Shown piece after piece: positions 42,621-50,212 of a stretch of 50,212 bases of DNA. The DNA is taken from assembly GCA_016178505.1 (NCBI GenBank), contig JACOTG010000028.1, positions 1 to 50,212 of the forward strand, in the 5' to 3' direction. A program made the position numbers and the translations under genes. The DNA comes from Planctomycetota bacterium. Lineage in GTDB: Bacteria > Planctomycetota > JACOTG01. The notes beneath the pieces were generated by a model. That model searched no databases. It saw nothing but the letters and a program-made list of their open reading frames with translations, and was not told the origin of the DNA. Each line of letters starts with the position of its first letter. The first letter of the stretch is position 1.

Positions 42621-43015
42621 GTTTGCCCGGTCCCTTGCATGCGGAGGCCCTCTTTCTCGCTGTCGCGGCACCTGCCGTCAAGAGTGGTCGCGGAACCGGC
42701 AGAGAGCCGCTTCGCTCGTCGCGGGTTCTCGCACATCACGTGGATCCGTACGGCGTCGACGCGATGCACCGTTGCATGCTGAACCTCGCCGACCACGCAG
42801 AGGGACGGCCGCACCCGGCCAGATCGTCGCCGGAGTTTCGCTTCAAGCTCGCGGCCGTGCCTGACCCCGGTTTGCCTCGTCCGAGGAATGACGACATTCC
42901 GGAGTCATCCGAATTTCCGTGTAACTTTCTCCGAGCGAGCGCGACTAGATGATGGCGAACGCGCGCGTGCGCGGTGCCGGACACGAGGACAGCGAACGAA
43001 GCGAGGTGCGCAGTG
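42621..43015. other. Intergenic region between the AAA ATPase and the unknown gene
   Basis: About 395 bases between two divergent genes. Several short frames are open, but none has a convincing ribosome site with family-like content; the best plus-strand one (42623-42952) contains one protein-like stretch (HVDPYGVDAMHRCMLNLADH) with random sequence on both sides. I see no repeat, hairpin or recognisable promoter. Confidence 0.35.
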
Positions 43016-43789
43016 ATGATCGACCAGCCACCGGTCGTGAACCCGACGTACTCGAGCGCGAGGCGGGCGGTCATCCGAGCCGTGCCGGGCCACGGTGCGC
43101 CTCGCGCGATCGCCCTCTTCGACCCCGGCAGCGGCGACTGTCACGCGATGTGCGGACCGGCGATCGCGACGGGAGCCGCGATGCTCTCGGATTTCGACGT
43201 GCTCATCGGAATGAATCCTCGCGGGATGCTCGAGGGGTTGGGGCTCGACCCGGCGCGGTGGCGCACCGTCGACATCCGGCCGCCCGTGCGCGAGATCCCG
43301 TTTGCGCCGCGATCTCGACCGGTGCCCATCACTCCCGAGATGCTCTTCCGGCACACGCTCGGCGTCGCACACCGCCTCGTGACCGACGGTCAGGTGCGAC
43401 ATCATCTCGCGTCGCGCATGTCGAAACCCTTTGCTATCGGGCTCGAGGACGACGCGACGGTCCTCTTCCTCCTCTACCGCTACGGTGCGCTCCATCGTCG
43501 CGTCCGCGTCGAGCATCGCGGGCGCGAGCGGTTCTTGGCCGTCGATTGGACGCTTCCCGGCGAGTCCACGCTCGACGACATTCTCGCGGGCGCCAAGTCA
43601 TCCGGCGCCCGAGTCGCGATGATGTTCCGCCCGCCGGAATTCGGCGGCGGTCCGCCCGTCCCGATCGAATGCCGCATCGTGGATGTCGCCGAATCCGACG
43701 TCACGGTCGACGCGAAAGGAAAAGTCCTCGCGATTCCCCGATGGCGCATCGATCTGGCGTTCCTCATCGATGGCCGATCGGATCAGTGA
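43016..43789 (+). CDS. Hypothetical protein of unknown family
   Basis: 257 residues from ATG 43016, with GAGGTG at 43003-43008; a GTG at 42974 would add fourteen less convincing residues. No signal peptide or membrane helix. The N-terminal part has well-formed motifs that look like an enzyme core (VIRAVPGHGAPRAIALFDPG, SGDCHAMCGPAIATGAAML, GMNPRGMLEGLGLDPARWRT), with two cysteines in DCHAMCG that could bind metal. The middle is DITRP-like (TVDIRPPVREIPFAPRSRPV), and the C-terminal third is beta-rich (ATVLFLLYRYGALHRRVRVE, VDAKGKVLAIPRWRIDLAFL). I do not recognise the family and will not assign a role. It is convergent with the large repeat protein gene, with seven bases between the stops. Confidence 0.75.
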   Translation: MIDQPPVVNPTYSSARRAVIRAVPGHGAPRAIALFDPGSGDCHAMCGPAIATGAAMLSDFDVLIGMNPRGMLEGLGLDPARWRTVDIRPPVREIPFAPRSRPVPITPEMLFRHTLGVAHRLVTDGQVRHHLASRMSKPFAIGLEDDATVLFLLYRYGALHRRVRVEHRGRERFLAVDWTLPGESTLDDILAGAKSSGARVAMMFRPPEFGGGPPVPIECRIVDVAESDVTVDAKGKVLAIPRWRIDLAFLIDGRSDQ

Positions 43790-43796
43790 CGAGCGC

Positions 43797-46463
43797 TCAG
43801 TGCTTGCTTTCGCGCGCGGGAAGGCGCAGTGCGATGTGCACGTCGCCGGTGCCTGGGACGACGAGCTGCTTGGGGTCCGCGTCGTAGCCGATGATGCCGC
43901 CGAACTCGATCATGACCTGGACGTAGACCTGGTACGTCCCTGGCTCGACGTAAGGGAAGCGGAAGCGCGACTCGCGAATCTTGGTGGTGTGCTCGTAGCG
44001 GCGCGTCGCTCCGCTGCCTTGCACGGGAAAAAGAATGATGTCGAGCTTCCACGGCTCCTCGTCGTCGCTCGACATGGCGACGCTGCCTTCGACGGCAACG
44101 CCGATCGGCTCGCGCATCGTCAGCCTGACAGATCGCTCTTCGCCGATTCGCAAGTCGAGCGAATCGGGCGCCACGTCGACTGGGATCTCGGACGAGCCAC
44201 CCCACGGATCTGCCCGAGACCACAACGTCACGAAACGATGAGGACCGGAGCCGAGGTCCTGAATTCGAAAGCGACCACGCTCGTCCGTCTGCGCCGAAGG
44301 ACCCTGCGCGCCTCGACCGGTCGTGACGGTTCCATCGAGGCGGATCGTGGCGAAGGCGACGGGCACGCCATGTTCCGAGACCAATACACCCTCGACAAAC
44401 GTCTGTTCGGACAGCGCAAATTCCTCATCGTGCTGCTCGCCTTCAGCAACCCGAATTCCGGATCGCACGATGCGACTGTGGCCGGGCGCAGTGACGTCGA
44501 TCGTGTAGCTCGAGTCGGGCAGAAGTCGCACGAAGAACTCCCCCGCGCCGTTGGTCATGGATGCTCCGCTGGCCCCGTCGACTGGGCCCTGTCGTAGGTG
44601 ATAGCTGAACTGGCTCAGTGGTCGGCCGTCGCGCGCGTCGACCACATGACCCTTGATTCCCGTCGCCGACTGCTCGACGCCCGTGAGCAACCGGAGGACG
44701 AGATCGACCCTTCCGGCCTCGACGTCGCCGCCGGGCTCGATGCCGTCGATTCGCAAGGCGGTTGCGCCGCGTGTCGCAGTGAGGCCGTAAGGTCCCCCGA
44801 GCAAGCCCCCAATCCGAAAGCGACCTTCTTCATCCGTAAAGTTCGTGACACCCCGATTGAGCAATTCCAACGCGAACGGATCGGCGTCAGGGCGCTTCCG
44901 AAGTTTGGCCGTTACGCTCACACCTGAAGCCGCGCGACCGCTCGACTCGAGCGCGACGCCCGCGATGACGAGTCCCACTGCGAGTCTGATCTCGACGGGA
45001 GAATCGCCGGATCGAATGCTCGTGAGTCGCCGCGCCACGCGATCCGGTGCGGAGACCTCCAACGTTGCAGAATCCGCTGCGTGGTCGAATCCGAACTGTC
45101 CATCGCCGTCCGTAATCGCCTGCGAGCGACATTCGGCGGCGACGAGAGTCACACGGGCGCCGGCGAGTGCCGCTCCGTCCTCGTCCGTACGGACGACGCC
45201 CTCGAGTCGCGTTCCCTGCTGCAGCACGATCGGAGCAATTTCCATCGGCCCGGCCTCCTTCGGCGCGACACCGTCGATCTGCGCAGGCACGAATTGCAGA
45301 TGCTGGACGAAGACTTGAAACGTCGAGCCGGGGAGCAGCCCACCGATGGCAAACGCTCCGGCCTCGTCCGAGACGACGGCGCCGGTCGGGGGAAATGTGC
45401 TGTACTCCACGGCCGCAGCACGCGAAAGCCACAGTCGAACCGAAGCGCCGGCGACGGGCGCCCCTTTCCCGTCGACGACTTTCCCTCGAATCTCCGCCGC
45501 GTTGGCGAGCCGCACCTCGAGTGCGTTTTCAGCCGAATCGCCGATCGGCGGCGAAAAATCAACGTGCCGCTCAACGTGGCCTGCGGCGCCAACGAACACC
45601 AAGCGTTTGTCGAACGAAACCTGGTAGTGGCCGCGAAAGATTCCATCTCCGAGCGAATCCGCCGAGACATGCGCGAGGGTCGCGGCTGGGAGTGGCGCGC
45701 CGCTTTCGTCGTCGATGACACGGAAGTAGCCGAGAAGGGATGCTCCGTCCGGAGGCATCCGGACGATCAGCGTCTCACCGTTGGCCGGCGGCGCAACCTG
45801 CGACAGCGCGCAGGTGACGTAGCCCTCCGCCGTGACCGAGAGCTCGTTCAAGGAGTGGGCGATCGCGAAGGAGAATGCGCCGGTCGCGTCCGTCACGCGG
45901 CGCTCCTCGACGTCGGGGTTCGAATGATGGCGGATCCGGATCTTCGCCGCGACGATCGGCTTCTCGGTCGTCGCATCGATGACGCGCCCGCGAATGATCG
46001 TGCCGGGCTCGAGGACGACGAGGAGCCGCGCGTCGGGCAGGAGGTCCTGGCGTCGTTCTCCCACGAAGCCTGCGGCTTGGAACATCAGCGAAACAGGTTT
46101 CGCCTCGGCAATCTCGACGCGAAACGCGCCGTCGTCGCCGGTCGTCGCGAGAATCTCCTTGGATTCGCCGAACGCGGACGCCAGCCGCACGACTTCCGCG
46201 TCGCGAATCGGCGCACCTGTGGGATCGACGATTCGGCCGGAGATCGCAGGGCCCGTCATCGTCGGCGGATCGAGCGGTCTCGTGGGCGGCGACCCGTGCT
46301 CCGGGTCGACGGCAATCGAGCGAGGCGCTAGTGTCGCCGTCTTCTGCGCCGTCGGCGGACTTGAAGGAGGGCGGGGGGCTCCCGGTCGCGGCCACACGAG
46401 CCACGCGATGAATCCGATTCCGAGCGCGAGGAGTGAAAGCGAAAGAGCTCGACGCCAGTTCAT
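43797..46463 (-). CDS. Membrane-anchored protein with many carboxypeptidase-regulatory-like domains
   Basis: 888 residues, ATG 46463 behind AAGGAGAACGCCC. One N-terminal transmembrane helix (RALSLSLLALGIGFIAWLVW) followed by a proline-rich linker anchors the protein with the rest outside. From about residue 70 to the end there are about eight transthyretin-like/CarboxypepD_reg units, each recognisable by ISGRIVDPTGAPIRDAEV, IIRGRVIDATTEKPIVAAKI, IRGKVVDGKGAPVAGASVRL, LEGVVRTDEDGAALAGARVT, IKGHVVDARDGRPLSQFSYH or VEGVLVSEHGVPVAFATIRL, with an xDGxFxxxxL strand in each (TTGDDGAFRVEI, TDATGAFSF). Such modules are adhesive or structural; no peptidase catalytic domain is present. It is divergent from an ECF sigma gene (136 bases), which may control it. 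Confidence 0.88.
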   Translation of the reverse strand: MNWRRALSLSLLALGIGFIAWLVWPRPGAPRPPSSPPTAQKTATLAPRSIAVDPEHGSPPTRPLDPPTMTGPAISGRIVDPTGAPIRDAEVVRLASAFGESKEILATTGDDGAFRVEIAEAKPVSLMFQAAGFVGERRQDLLPDARLLVVLEPGTIIRGRVIDATTEKPIVAAKIRIRHHSNPDVEERRVTDATGAFSFAIAHSLNELSVTAEGYVTCALSQVAPPANGETLIVRMPPDGASLLGYFRVIDDESGAPLPAATLAHVSADSLGDGIFRGHYQVSFDKRLVFVGAAGHVERHVDFSPPIGDSAENALEVRLANAAEIRGKVVDGKGAPVAGASVRLWLSRAAAVEYSTFPPTGAVVSDEAGAFAIGGLLPGSTFQVFVQHLQFVPAQIDGVAPKEAGPMEIAPIVLQQGTRLEGVVRTDEDGAALAGARVTLVAAECRSQAITDGDGQFGFDHAADSATLEVSAPDRVARRLTSIRSGDSPVEIRLAVGLVIAGVALESSGRAASGVSVTAKLRKRPDADPFALELLNRGVTNFTDEEGRFRIGGLLGGPYGLTATRGATALRIDGIEPGGDVEAGRVDLVLRLLTGVEQSATGIKGHVVDARDGRPLSQFSYHLRQGPVDGASGASMTNGAGEFFVRLLPDSSYTIDVTAPGHSRIVRSGIRVAEGEQHDEEFALSEQTFVEGVLVSEHGVPVAFATIRLDGTVTTGRGAQGPSAQTDERGRFRIQDLGSGPHRFVTLWSRADPWGGSSEIPVDVAPDSLDLRIGEERSVRLTMREPIGVAVEGSVAMSSDDEEPWKLDIILFPVQGSGATRRYEHTTKIRESRFRFPYVEPGTYQVYVQVMIEFGGIIGYDADPKQLVVPGTGDVHIALRLPARESKH

Positions 46464-46599
46464 GGGCGTTCTCCTTTGCCGCGACGGGCAGAATCTAACC
46501 CGCGGTCGAAAAAATCGCGACGGGAGCGTGGGTTTTCGGCGCCTGCCGCGTCGGTAGAGTCATGCGTGTGACCGGTGAAAGGGGAGGGTCGGGCGCTCG

Positions 46600-47109
46600 G
46601 TGAACTCGGACGAGGACTTCATTCGGATGTACCGCGACACGGTGGCGCCGCTCTACGGGTATCTCCTTCGTCAGGCGCGCGGGGTGCGCTCGCTCGCCGA
46701 AGATGCGACGCAGGAGACGTACCTCCGCGCGCTCGATCGCTGGCGTGGCGCGCGATGGCCCGACGAGCCGCTCGCCTGGCTGCAGACCGTCGGACGCAAC
46801 CTGATTCGCAGCCACTTTCGGCGCGCCCGGCCGCAGACGGTCGACGACGTGGATCTCGACTTGCTCCTCGCCGAACCGGCGCCCGACTCGGCCGACGCCG
46901 TCCGGCTCCTCCAGTGGGGGCTCTCGCGACTTCGCGAACGCGAAGTGCAGCTCCTCGAGGCGTTCCACCTCGAACGCCGAACCGTCCGTGACATCGCCAC
47001 GCAGCTTGGCCTCTCGGAACGAAGCGTCGAAGGGCGCTTGCGCCGCGCGCGCGCGAAGCTCGAGCGCCGCCTCGCGCCCTTCCTCGACACGAAAGGAGAA
47101 TCGCCATGA
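46600..47109 (+). CDS. ECF-family RNA polymerase sigma factor
   Basis: 169 residues from GTG 46600, preceded by GGGGAGGG at some distance. Region 2 is at about 5-72 (DFIRMYRDTVAPLYGYLLRQ, LAEDATQETYLRALDRW, LAWLQTVGRNLIRSHFRRAR) and region 4 at about 105-160 (LSRLREREVQLLEAFHLERR, TVRDIATQLGLSERSVEGRL, RRARAKLERRL). This is a classical ECF type, different from the kinase-linked factor at 28927. Its stop overlaps the start of the next gene (ATGA), which encodes a membrane protein that may be its anti-sigma factor. The neighbouring divergent gene for the carboxypeptidase-regulatory-repeat protein is a plausible target. Confidence 0.93.
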   Translation: MNSDEDFIRMYRDTVAPLYGYLLRQARGVRSLAEDATQETYLRALDRWRGARWPDEPLAWLQTVGRNLIRSHFRRARPQTVDDVDLDLLLAEPAPDSADAVRLLQWGLSRLREREVQLLEAFHLERRTVRDIATQLGLSERSVEGRLRRARAKLERRLAPFLDTKGESP

Positions 47110-48032
47110 CGGATCCTCGGTCGCTCGAACCCGACTTCGTCGACGCGCTCGAGCGCGAGCTTCGAAGCGAGATGCGCCGTCGCGATCGCTTCCACCCGAC
47201 GCCACGGGCGCAGACCGCGAGCGCCGCGTGGACGGTGGCTCTGCTCGCCGTCGCGCTCCTCCTCGGAGCGGGCAGCGTCGTCGCCGCGCAGGAGGTTCAC
47301 GCGCGGGGCCGTCGTCGCCTCGAAGTCGCACGCATCGAGGTGATCTTGCAGGGCACGGAAAGCCGTCGGGCACTCGTCGCTCGGGATCTCGCCGAGATGG
47401 AAAACCGGCGAGACGCGGGATTGGTTTCCGAGGCGGAAGTGGGCGCGCTTCGCGAGCGAGCCGCCGCGCTCGCCGTCGCGCTCGAACATCAGCGGCTCGA
47501 TCTCTTCGAGGTGTCGCGAACAGGTGAGCCGGTTCGGTCGGAGCTGTCGGCCCCGCTCGTGGAGGGCCGCGACCTGGTCCGCGAGCGGCTGCAGATCGAC
47601 CTCGCCGAGGCGCGGGCGCGTCACGAACGGCTGGTCGCGGCCCGCGATCGCACGCGGACCCTCGTCGACGCCGGCGTGGCTCCGACGAGCGATCTCGACG
47701 CGGCGGAGACCTCGATCCGCGTGATCGGATTCGAGGAGTCGGAAATCGAGCAGCGCCTCGCGTGGAGAGCGGACTACGTCGCCGGAAAGATCCCACCGAT
47801 GAAGGTCGACCTCCTCGGCATGAAGCGGAGTGCGGCGCTGCGGCGCGAGGCTTCCGAGGCCCATCTCGCGACGGCACACGCGATCCTCGAGAGAGCGCGC
47901 AGCCTATTCGCCGGCGGATTCGTGAGCCGCGAGGAAGTCTCCGCCGCGGAAGCCGCGGTCGCCGTGCTCGATACCGACATTCGACTGCAGCAAGCGGAGG
48001 AGCGAATCCTCGACACCCGACTCCGTGAATGA
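47106..48032 (+). CDS. Single-pass membrane protein with periplasmic coiled coil, probable anti-sigma factor
   Basis: 308 residues, ATG 47106 overlapping the sigma stop by four bases. Residues 1-38 are a charged cytoplasmic piece (FVDALERELRSEMRRRDRFH) of the size of a small anti-sigma domain; one transmembrane helix follows (about 40-62, AAWTVALLAVALLLGAGSVVAA). The rest is a long heptad-rich coiled coil (about 70-308) in which two similar hairpins can be seen: LEMENRRDAGLVSEAEVGAL-like and LVDAGVAPTSDLDAAETSIR, and ARSLFAGGFVSREEVSAAEA. The LxxxGxxSxxEV turns resemble those of TolC and HlyD-type hairpins, so it may contact envelope proteins. No zinc-binding HxxxCxxC motif is present. The anti-sigma role is inferred from gene coupling and topology only. 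Confidence 0.7.
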   Translation: MTDPRSLEPDFVDALERELRSEMRRRDRFHPTPRAQTASAAWTVALLAVALLLGAGSVVAAQEVHARGRRRLEVARIEVILQGTESRRALVARDLAEMENRRDAGLVSEAEVGALRERAAALAVALEHQRLDLFEVSRTGEPVRSELSAPLVEGRDLVRERLQIDLAEARARHERLVAARDRTRTLVDAGVAPTSDLDAAETSIRVIGFEESEIEQRLAWRADYVAGKIPPMKVDLLGMKRSAALRREASEAHLATAHAILERARSLFAGGFVSREEVSAAEAAVAVLDTDIRLQQAEERILDTRLRE

Positions 48033-48223
48033 CGTCGCGTCGCGTCGCCGCGACGCTCCCTGAGCTCGCGCGCAAACGTTCGTCGATCCGAGGCCGGCTT
48101 GCGCAAACCCTTCGAGAGGCGGTCGACGCGTCGCGCGCCGCGCGGTTCGACCCGTCGCATCGCTTCTCATGGCCGCCTCTCCCGATCCCCGCTGACTTCC
48201 GCGCGCGAAGTACACTCACGTAG
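48029..48223 (+). CDS. Possible small protein overlapping the end of the coiled-coil gene
   Basis: 64 residues from ATG 48029, which overlaps the preceding stop (ATGA). The first 40 residues (ATLPELARKRSSIRGRLAQT, LREAVDASRAARF) could form a helix and have normal codon use; the end (WPPLPIPADFRARS) looks random. The ATGA overlap repeats the pattern seen between the two preceding genes, the main reason to list it. It has no recognisable domain and may be chance. Confidence 0.25.
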   Translation: MTSRRVAATLPELARKRSSIRGRLAQTLREAVDASRAARFDPSHRFSWPPLPIPADFRARSTLT

Positions 48224-48259
48224 AGATCCATCGACCTCGATGAAATGGAGGTGTCTTCG

Positions 48260-49186
48260 ATGAACTCCACGTTCGACTCGGGCCTTCGTGCTGTCGCGTT
48301 CGTCAGCTTCGGCGACACATTGCAGCGTCCGCTGTTCGAGATCGGCGATCACCCGGTCTCGATCATGTCGCTGATCGTCTTCGCTTCGCTCGTCATCCTC
48401 ACGTTCCTCGGCGCCCGGCTCGCGGCACGAGTCGTCATCGGTCGCGCGCTCGCGCACACGAAGATGACCGAGGGCATGCGGTACGCGCTGCAGCGGATGT
48501 TCCAGTACGTCTTGGTCGTCATCGGCCTCTTCGTGGCCCTTCACACGCTGGGAATCAACGTCGAGAGCTTCGTCGTGCTCGCGGGAGCGCTCGGGGTCGG
48601 CATCGGCTTTGGACTGCAGAACATCGTGAGCAACTTCGTTTCCGGGTTGATCATCCTGGCCGAGCGGCCGATCGAGGTCGGCGATCGCATCGAGATCGGC
48701 GGCTCCATGGGGCGCGTGACGAACATCGGCACTCGCTCGACGACGATCCTCACCAACGACAACATCGCGATCATCGTCCCGAACGCCGACTTCATCTCGA
48801 AGTCGGTGACCAACTGGACGCACGGCGATCCGAAGGTCCGCTTCAAGATCCCCGTCGGCGTCGCGTACGGCACCGACGAGCGGCTCGTCACTCGAGCGCT
48901 CCTGGAAGTCGCGGATGAAGACGAGGACACGCTCAAAGATCCGCCGCCGCAAGTGAGATTCCACCAGTTCGGCGAATCCTCGCTCGACTTTCTCCTACAG
49001 GTGTGGACGGAAACGCGGGCGAACCAGCCGACGCGTTACCGGAGCCAGATCAACTACGCGATCGCCGAGAAGTTCCGTCGCCATGGCATCCCATTCCCGT
49101 TCCCGCAGCGCGACCTGCATCTCGTGAGCGGATCGTTGAAATGGGTGACGGACCGCAGCGACGGGCGCATCGAAATCGCACCCTGA
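48260..49186 (+). CDS. Small-conductance mechanosensitive channel (MscS family)
   Basis: 308 residues from ATG 48260, for which GGAGG at 48247-48251 is the ribosome site; the in-frame ATG 48245 overlaps that site and is less likely. Three transmembrane helices (about 30-55, 75-100, 105-135) are followed by the MscS beta domain and the C-terminal alpha-beta cage. The pore helix is VVLAGALGVGIGFGLQNIVS, with the Gly/Ala packing of MscS TM3, then NFVSGLIILAERPIEVGDRI, GRVTNIGTRSTTILTNDNIA and VPNADFISKSVTNWTHGDP. The cage ends with HGIPFPFPQRDLHL. It opens under membrane tension to release solutes after osmotic downshock. It appears to be a single gene; the trehalose operon elsewhere in the window would be its physiological counterpart. 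Confidence 0.95.
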   Translation: MNSTFDSGLRAVAFVSFGDTLQRPLFEIGDHPVSIMSLIVFASLVILTFLGARLAARVVIGRALAHTKMTEGMRYALQRMFQYVLVVIGLFVALHTLGINVESFVVLAGALGVGIGFGLQNIVSNFVSGLIILAERPIEVGDRIEIGGSMGRVTNIGTRSTTILTNDNIAIIVPNADFISKSVTNWTHGDPKVRFKIPVGVAYGTDERLVTRALLEVADEDEDTLKDPPPQVRFHQFGESSLDFLLQVWTETRANQPTRYRSQINYAIAEKFRRHGIPFPFPQRDLHLVSGSLKWVTDRSDGRIEIAP

Positions 49187-49227
49187 CGGAGCCGGGCGAC
49201 TCTCGAGACCGACTTCGACCGGCGAGA

Positions 49228-50212
49228 CTACTTCTCGCGCACGAACGCGAGGATCGCGCGAAACTGGCTTGCGCCGTCGAGCCCCGCTTCCGTCAATACC
49301 GACGCGGCTTGGCCGCTTCCGAGGAAGTGGCCCTTTCGGAAGGGATGCAGCGTGTGGCGGCGGCCGCGATCCGATCGCACCCAACGGTCCATCGTGGCGA
49401 GCGTGAAGTCGGTGATGCCCATGGCTTCCTGCCCACGCGCTTCGGGGAAGATGCGCTCGCGCTCGGCGTCGGGGAGCGAATCGAAGAGCTCGGTGCTCGC
49501 GACGTAGAAGACGTTGAGGTCGAGGCCTTCCTTCTCTGCGAGCGGCATCGCGTCTTCTACGAACGCGTACGTCACGCCGCTTCCTTGCAGCACGATCGTG
49601 CCGTCGCCGCGGCCCTTTGCGCGACGCAGAGCATAGACGCCATTCACGGCCTCGCTCGCGGGCGGCAAGCCGAGCGCCGCGCGGTCGAGCACGAGTTCGG
49701 GCGGGCGCGTCACGAACGGCGCGATGACGGCGGGCCGCTTCGCGAGCGCCACGCTGACGAGGCTCCAAATCTCTTGTGGATCCCACGGCGTCAACGTCAC
49801 CAGCGTGCCCGGAGGAAAGTTGTCCTGCAGGAGCTGCAACGCCTGCGGGTCGGCATGTGTCGGTCCATCTTCGCCGGTCTTGAGCCCGGCGTGTGCACAA
49901 ACGAGGAAGAACGGGCGATACCGGCCGCCGCTCGCGGACGTTCGCGCTTGATTCCCGATCGCGTGGAGTCGCGCGGCCACGTGCCCGAGCGCCGCGTTGA
50001 ACGCGCCGTACGAAGAGCCGACGCCGGAGTGATGTCCGAACGCCGCGATGCCGCTCAGCATCCCGGCCATCGCGTCCTCGCAGATGCCGCCGATCGAAAG
50101 GAGCCGCGCGCCCGGATTCGTCCGCCGATTCCAGAACCCGCCGGGGAATCCGTCGGCGACCTTGTTGACGCTCGTCGATGCGAGGAGGTCGGCGGCCGCC
50201 GCGACGATCGCG
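49228..50212 (-). CDS. Transketolase, C-terminal part (runs off the window)
   Basis: At least 328 residues; the frame is open to the window's right edge and the start lies beyond it. The visible portion holds the pyrimidine-binding domain (FWNRRTNPGARLLSIGGICE, AMAGMLSGIAAFGHHSGVGS, YGAFNAALGHVAARLHAIGN, AHAGLKTGEDGPTHADPQAL) and the C-terminal domain (GTIVLQGSGVTYAFVEDAMP, LDLNVFYVASTELFDSLPDA, MGITDFTLATMDRWVRSDRG, HPFRKGHFLGSGQAASVLTE). HAGLKTGEDGPTHAD is the transketolase family's conserved loop. It probably takes part in the pentose-phosphate pathway, although the sequence ICEDAMAGML differs from the usual VREHAMGAI of canonical transketolases, so this may be a divergent paralogue. Convergent with the MscS gene (41 bases between stops). 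Confidence 0.85.
   Translation of the reverse strand, partial: AIVAAAADLLASTSVNKVADGFPGGFWNRRTNPGARLLSIGGICEDAMAGMLSGIAAFGHHSGVGSSYGAFNAALGHVAARLHAIGNQARTSASGGRYRPFFLVCAHAGLKTGEDGPTHADPQALQLLQDNFPPGTLVTLTPWDPQEIWSLVSVALAKRPAVIAPFVTRPPELVLDRAALGLPPASEAVNGVYALRRAKGRGDGTIVLQGSGVTYAFVEDAMPLAEKEGLDLNVFYVASTELFDSLPDAERERIFPEARGQEAMGITDFTLATMDRWVRSDRGRRHTLHPFRKGHFLGSGQAASVLTEAGLDGASQFRAILAFVREK

Noticed and set aside
42623-42952. Possible 109-codon plus-strand gene between the AAA ATPase and the unknown gene
   Set aside because: Only a short middle part looks like protein; the rest is random and the start has no ribosome site.
1-50212. General reassignment of UGA to Cys or Trp
   Set aside because: Many clearly complete genes in the window end in UGA at the family's normal C-terminus (for example GH27, OtsA-OtsB, proA, DUF1801), so UGA works as a stop.

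Overview
The window looks like chromosomal DNA of a GC-rich (roughly two thirds G+C) member of the Planctomycetota. The pointers are a PSCyt1/DUF1549/DUF1553 lipoprotein followed by a DUF1501 Tat protein, ECF sigma factors paired with Ser/Thr kinases that carry TPR or WD40 tails, secreted FG-GAP and TIG proteins, and many large secreted or lipid-anchored proteins. There are no phage genes, IS elements, CRISPR arrays, rRNA or tRNA genes that I can see. Genes start with ATG or GTG, often behind GGAG-type ribosome sites, and many end in TGA, so TGA is a normal stop here.

Layout. 1-7.9 kb: small enzymes (DinB-like, DUF1801, RibD-like reductase), an OmpA-like lipoprotein, a WD40 membrane protein that appears to be a sigma/kinase deletion chimera, a GH27 alpha-galactosidase and an orphan protein. 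7.9-13.3 kb (minus): a hexaheme cytochrome, then a GH15 enzyme and a fused OtsA-OtsB trehalose enzyme in one operon. 13.5-20.2 kb (minus): a three-gene operon of PSCyt1/DUF1549/DUF1553 lipoprotein, DUF1501 protein and a DUF2231-cytochrome-LRR-YHS membrane protein. 20.4-26.1 kb: a secreted TIG protein, a rhodanese-K+ channel fusion with an in-frame UGA at the expected catalytic Cys, a C39-like lipoprotein peptidase with two tandem 123-residue double-glycine proteins, and a secreted HExxH protein. 26.5-34.4 kb: tandem Uma2, DUF5131, ECF sigma plus a kinase/TPR gene (also with an in-frame UGA at a family Cys position), an FG-GAP protein, a strong terminator, and a gene remnant beside a 37-bp repeat. 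34.4-40.6 kb (minus): a 900-residue FG-GAP protein, then proC-proB-proA. 40.7-42.6 kb (minus): an AAA ATPase/MAD4-like pair that is probably a defence module. 43-50.2 kb: an unknown protein, a large carboxypeptidase-regulatory-repeat protein, an ECF sigma with a probable anti-sigma partner, an MscS channel, and the C-terminal part of a transketolase.

The observations I would check first are: (1) the rhodanese UGA, which is followed by a 7-bp hairpin with a GUG loop 18 nt downstream, as in a bacterial SECIS, suggesting a selenocysteine rhodanese fused to a K+ channel; (2) the C39-like peptidase with two paralogous candidate substrates that carry GG sites just before a hydrophobic tail; (3) the 37-bp element found twice between genes, one copy lying directly against a gene remnant; (4) the AAA/MAD4-like pair. 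All assignments come from reading the sequence and from memory of protein families; nothing was searched.
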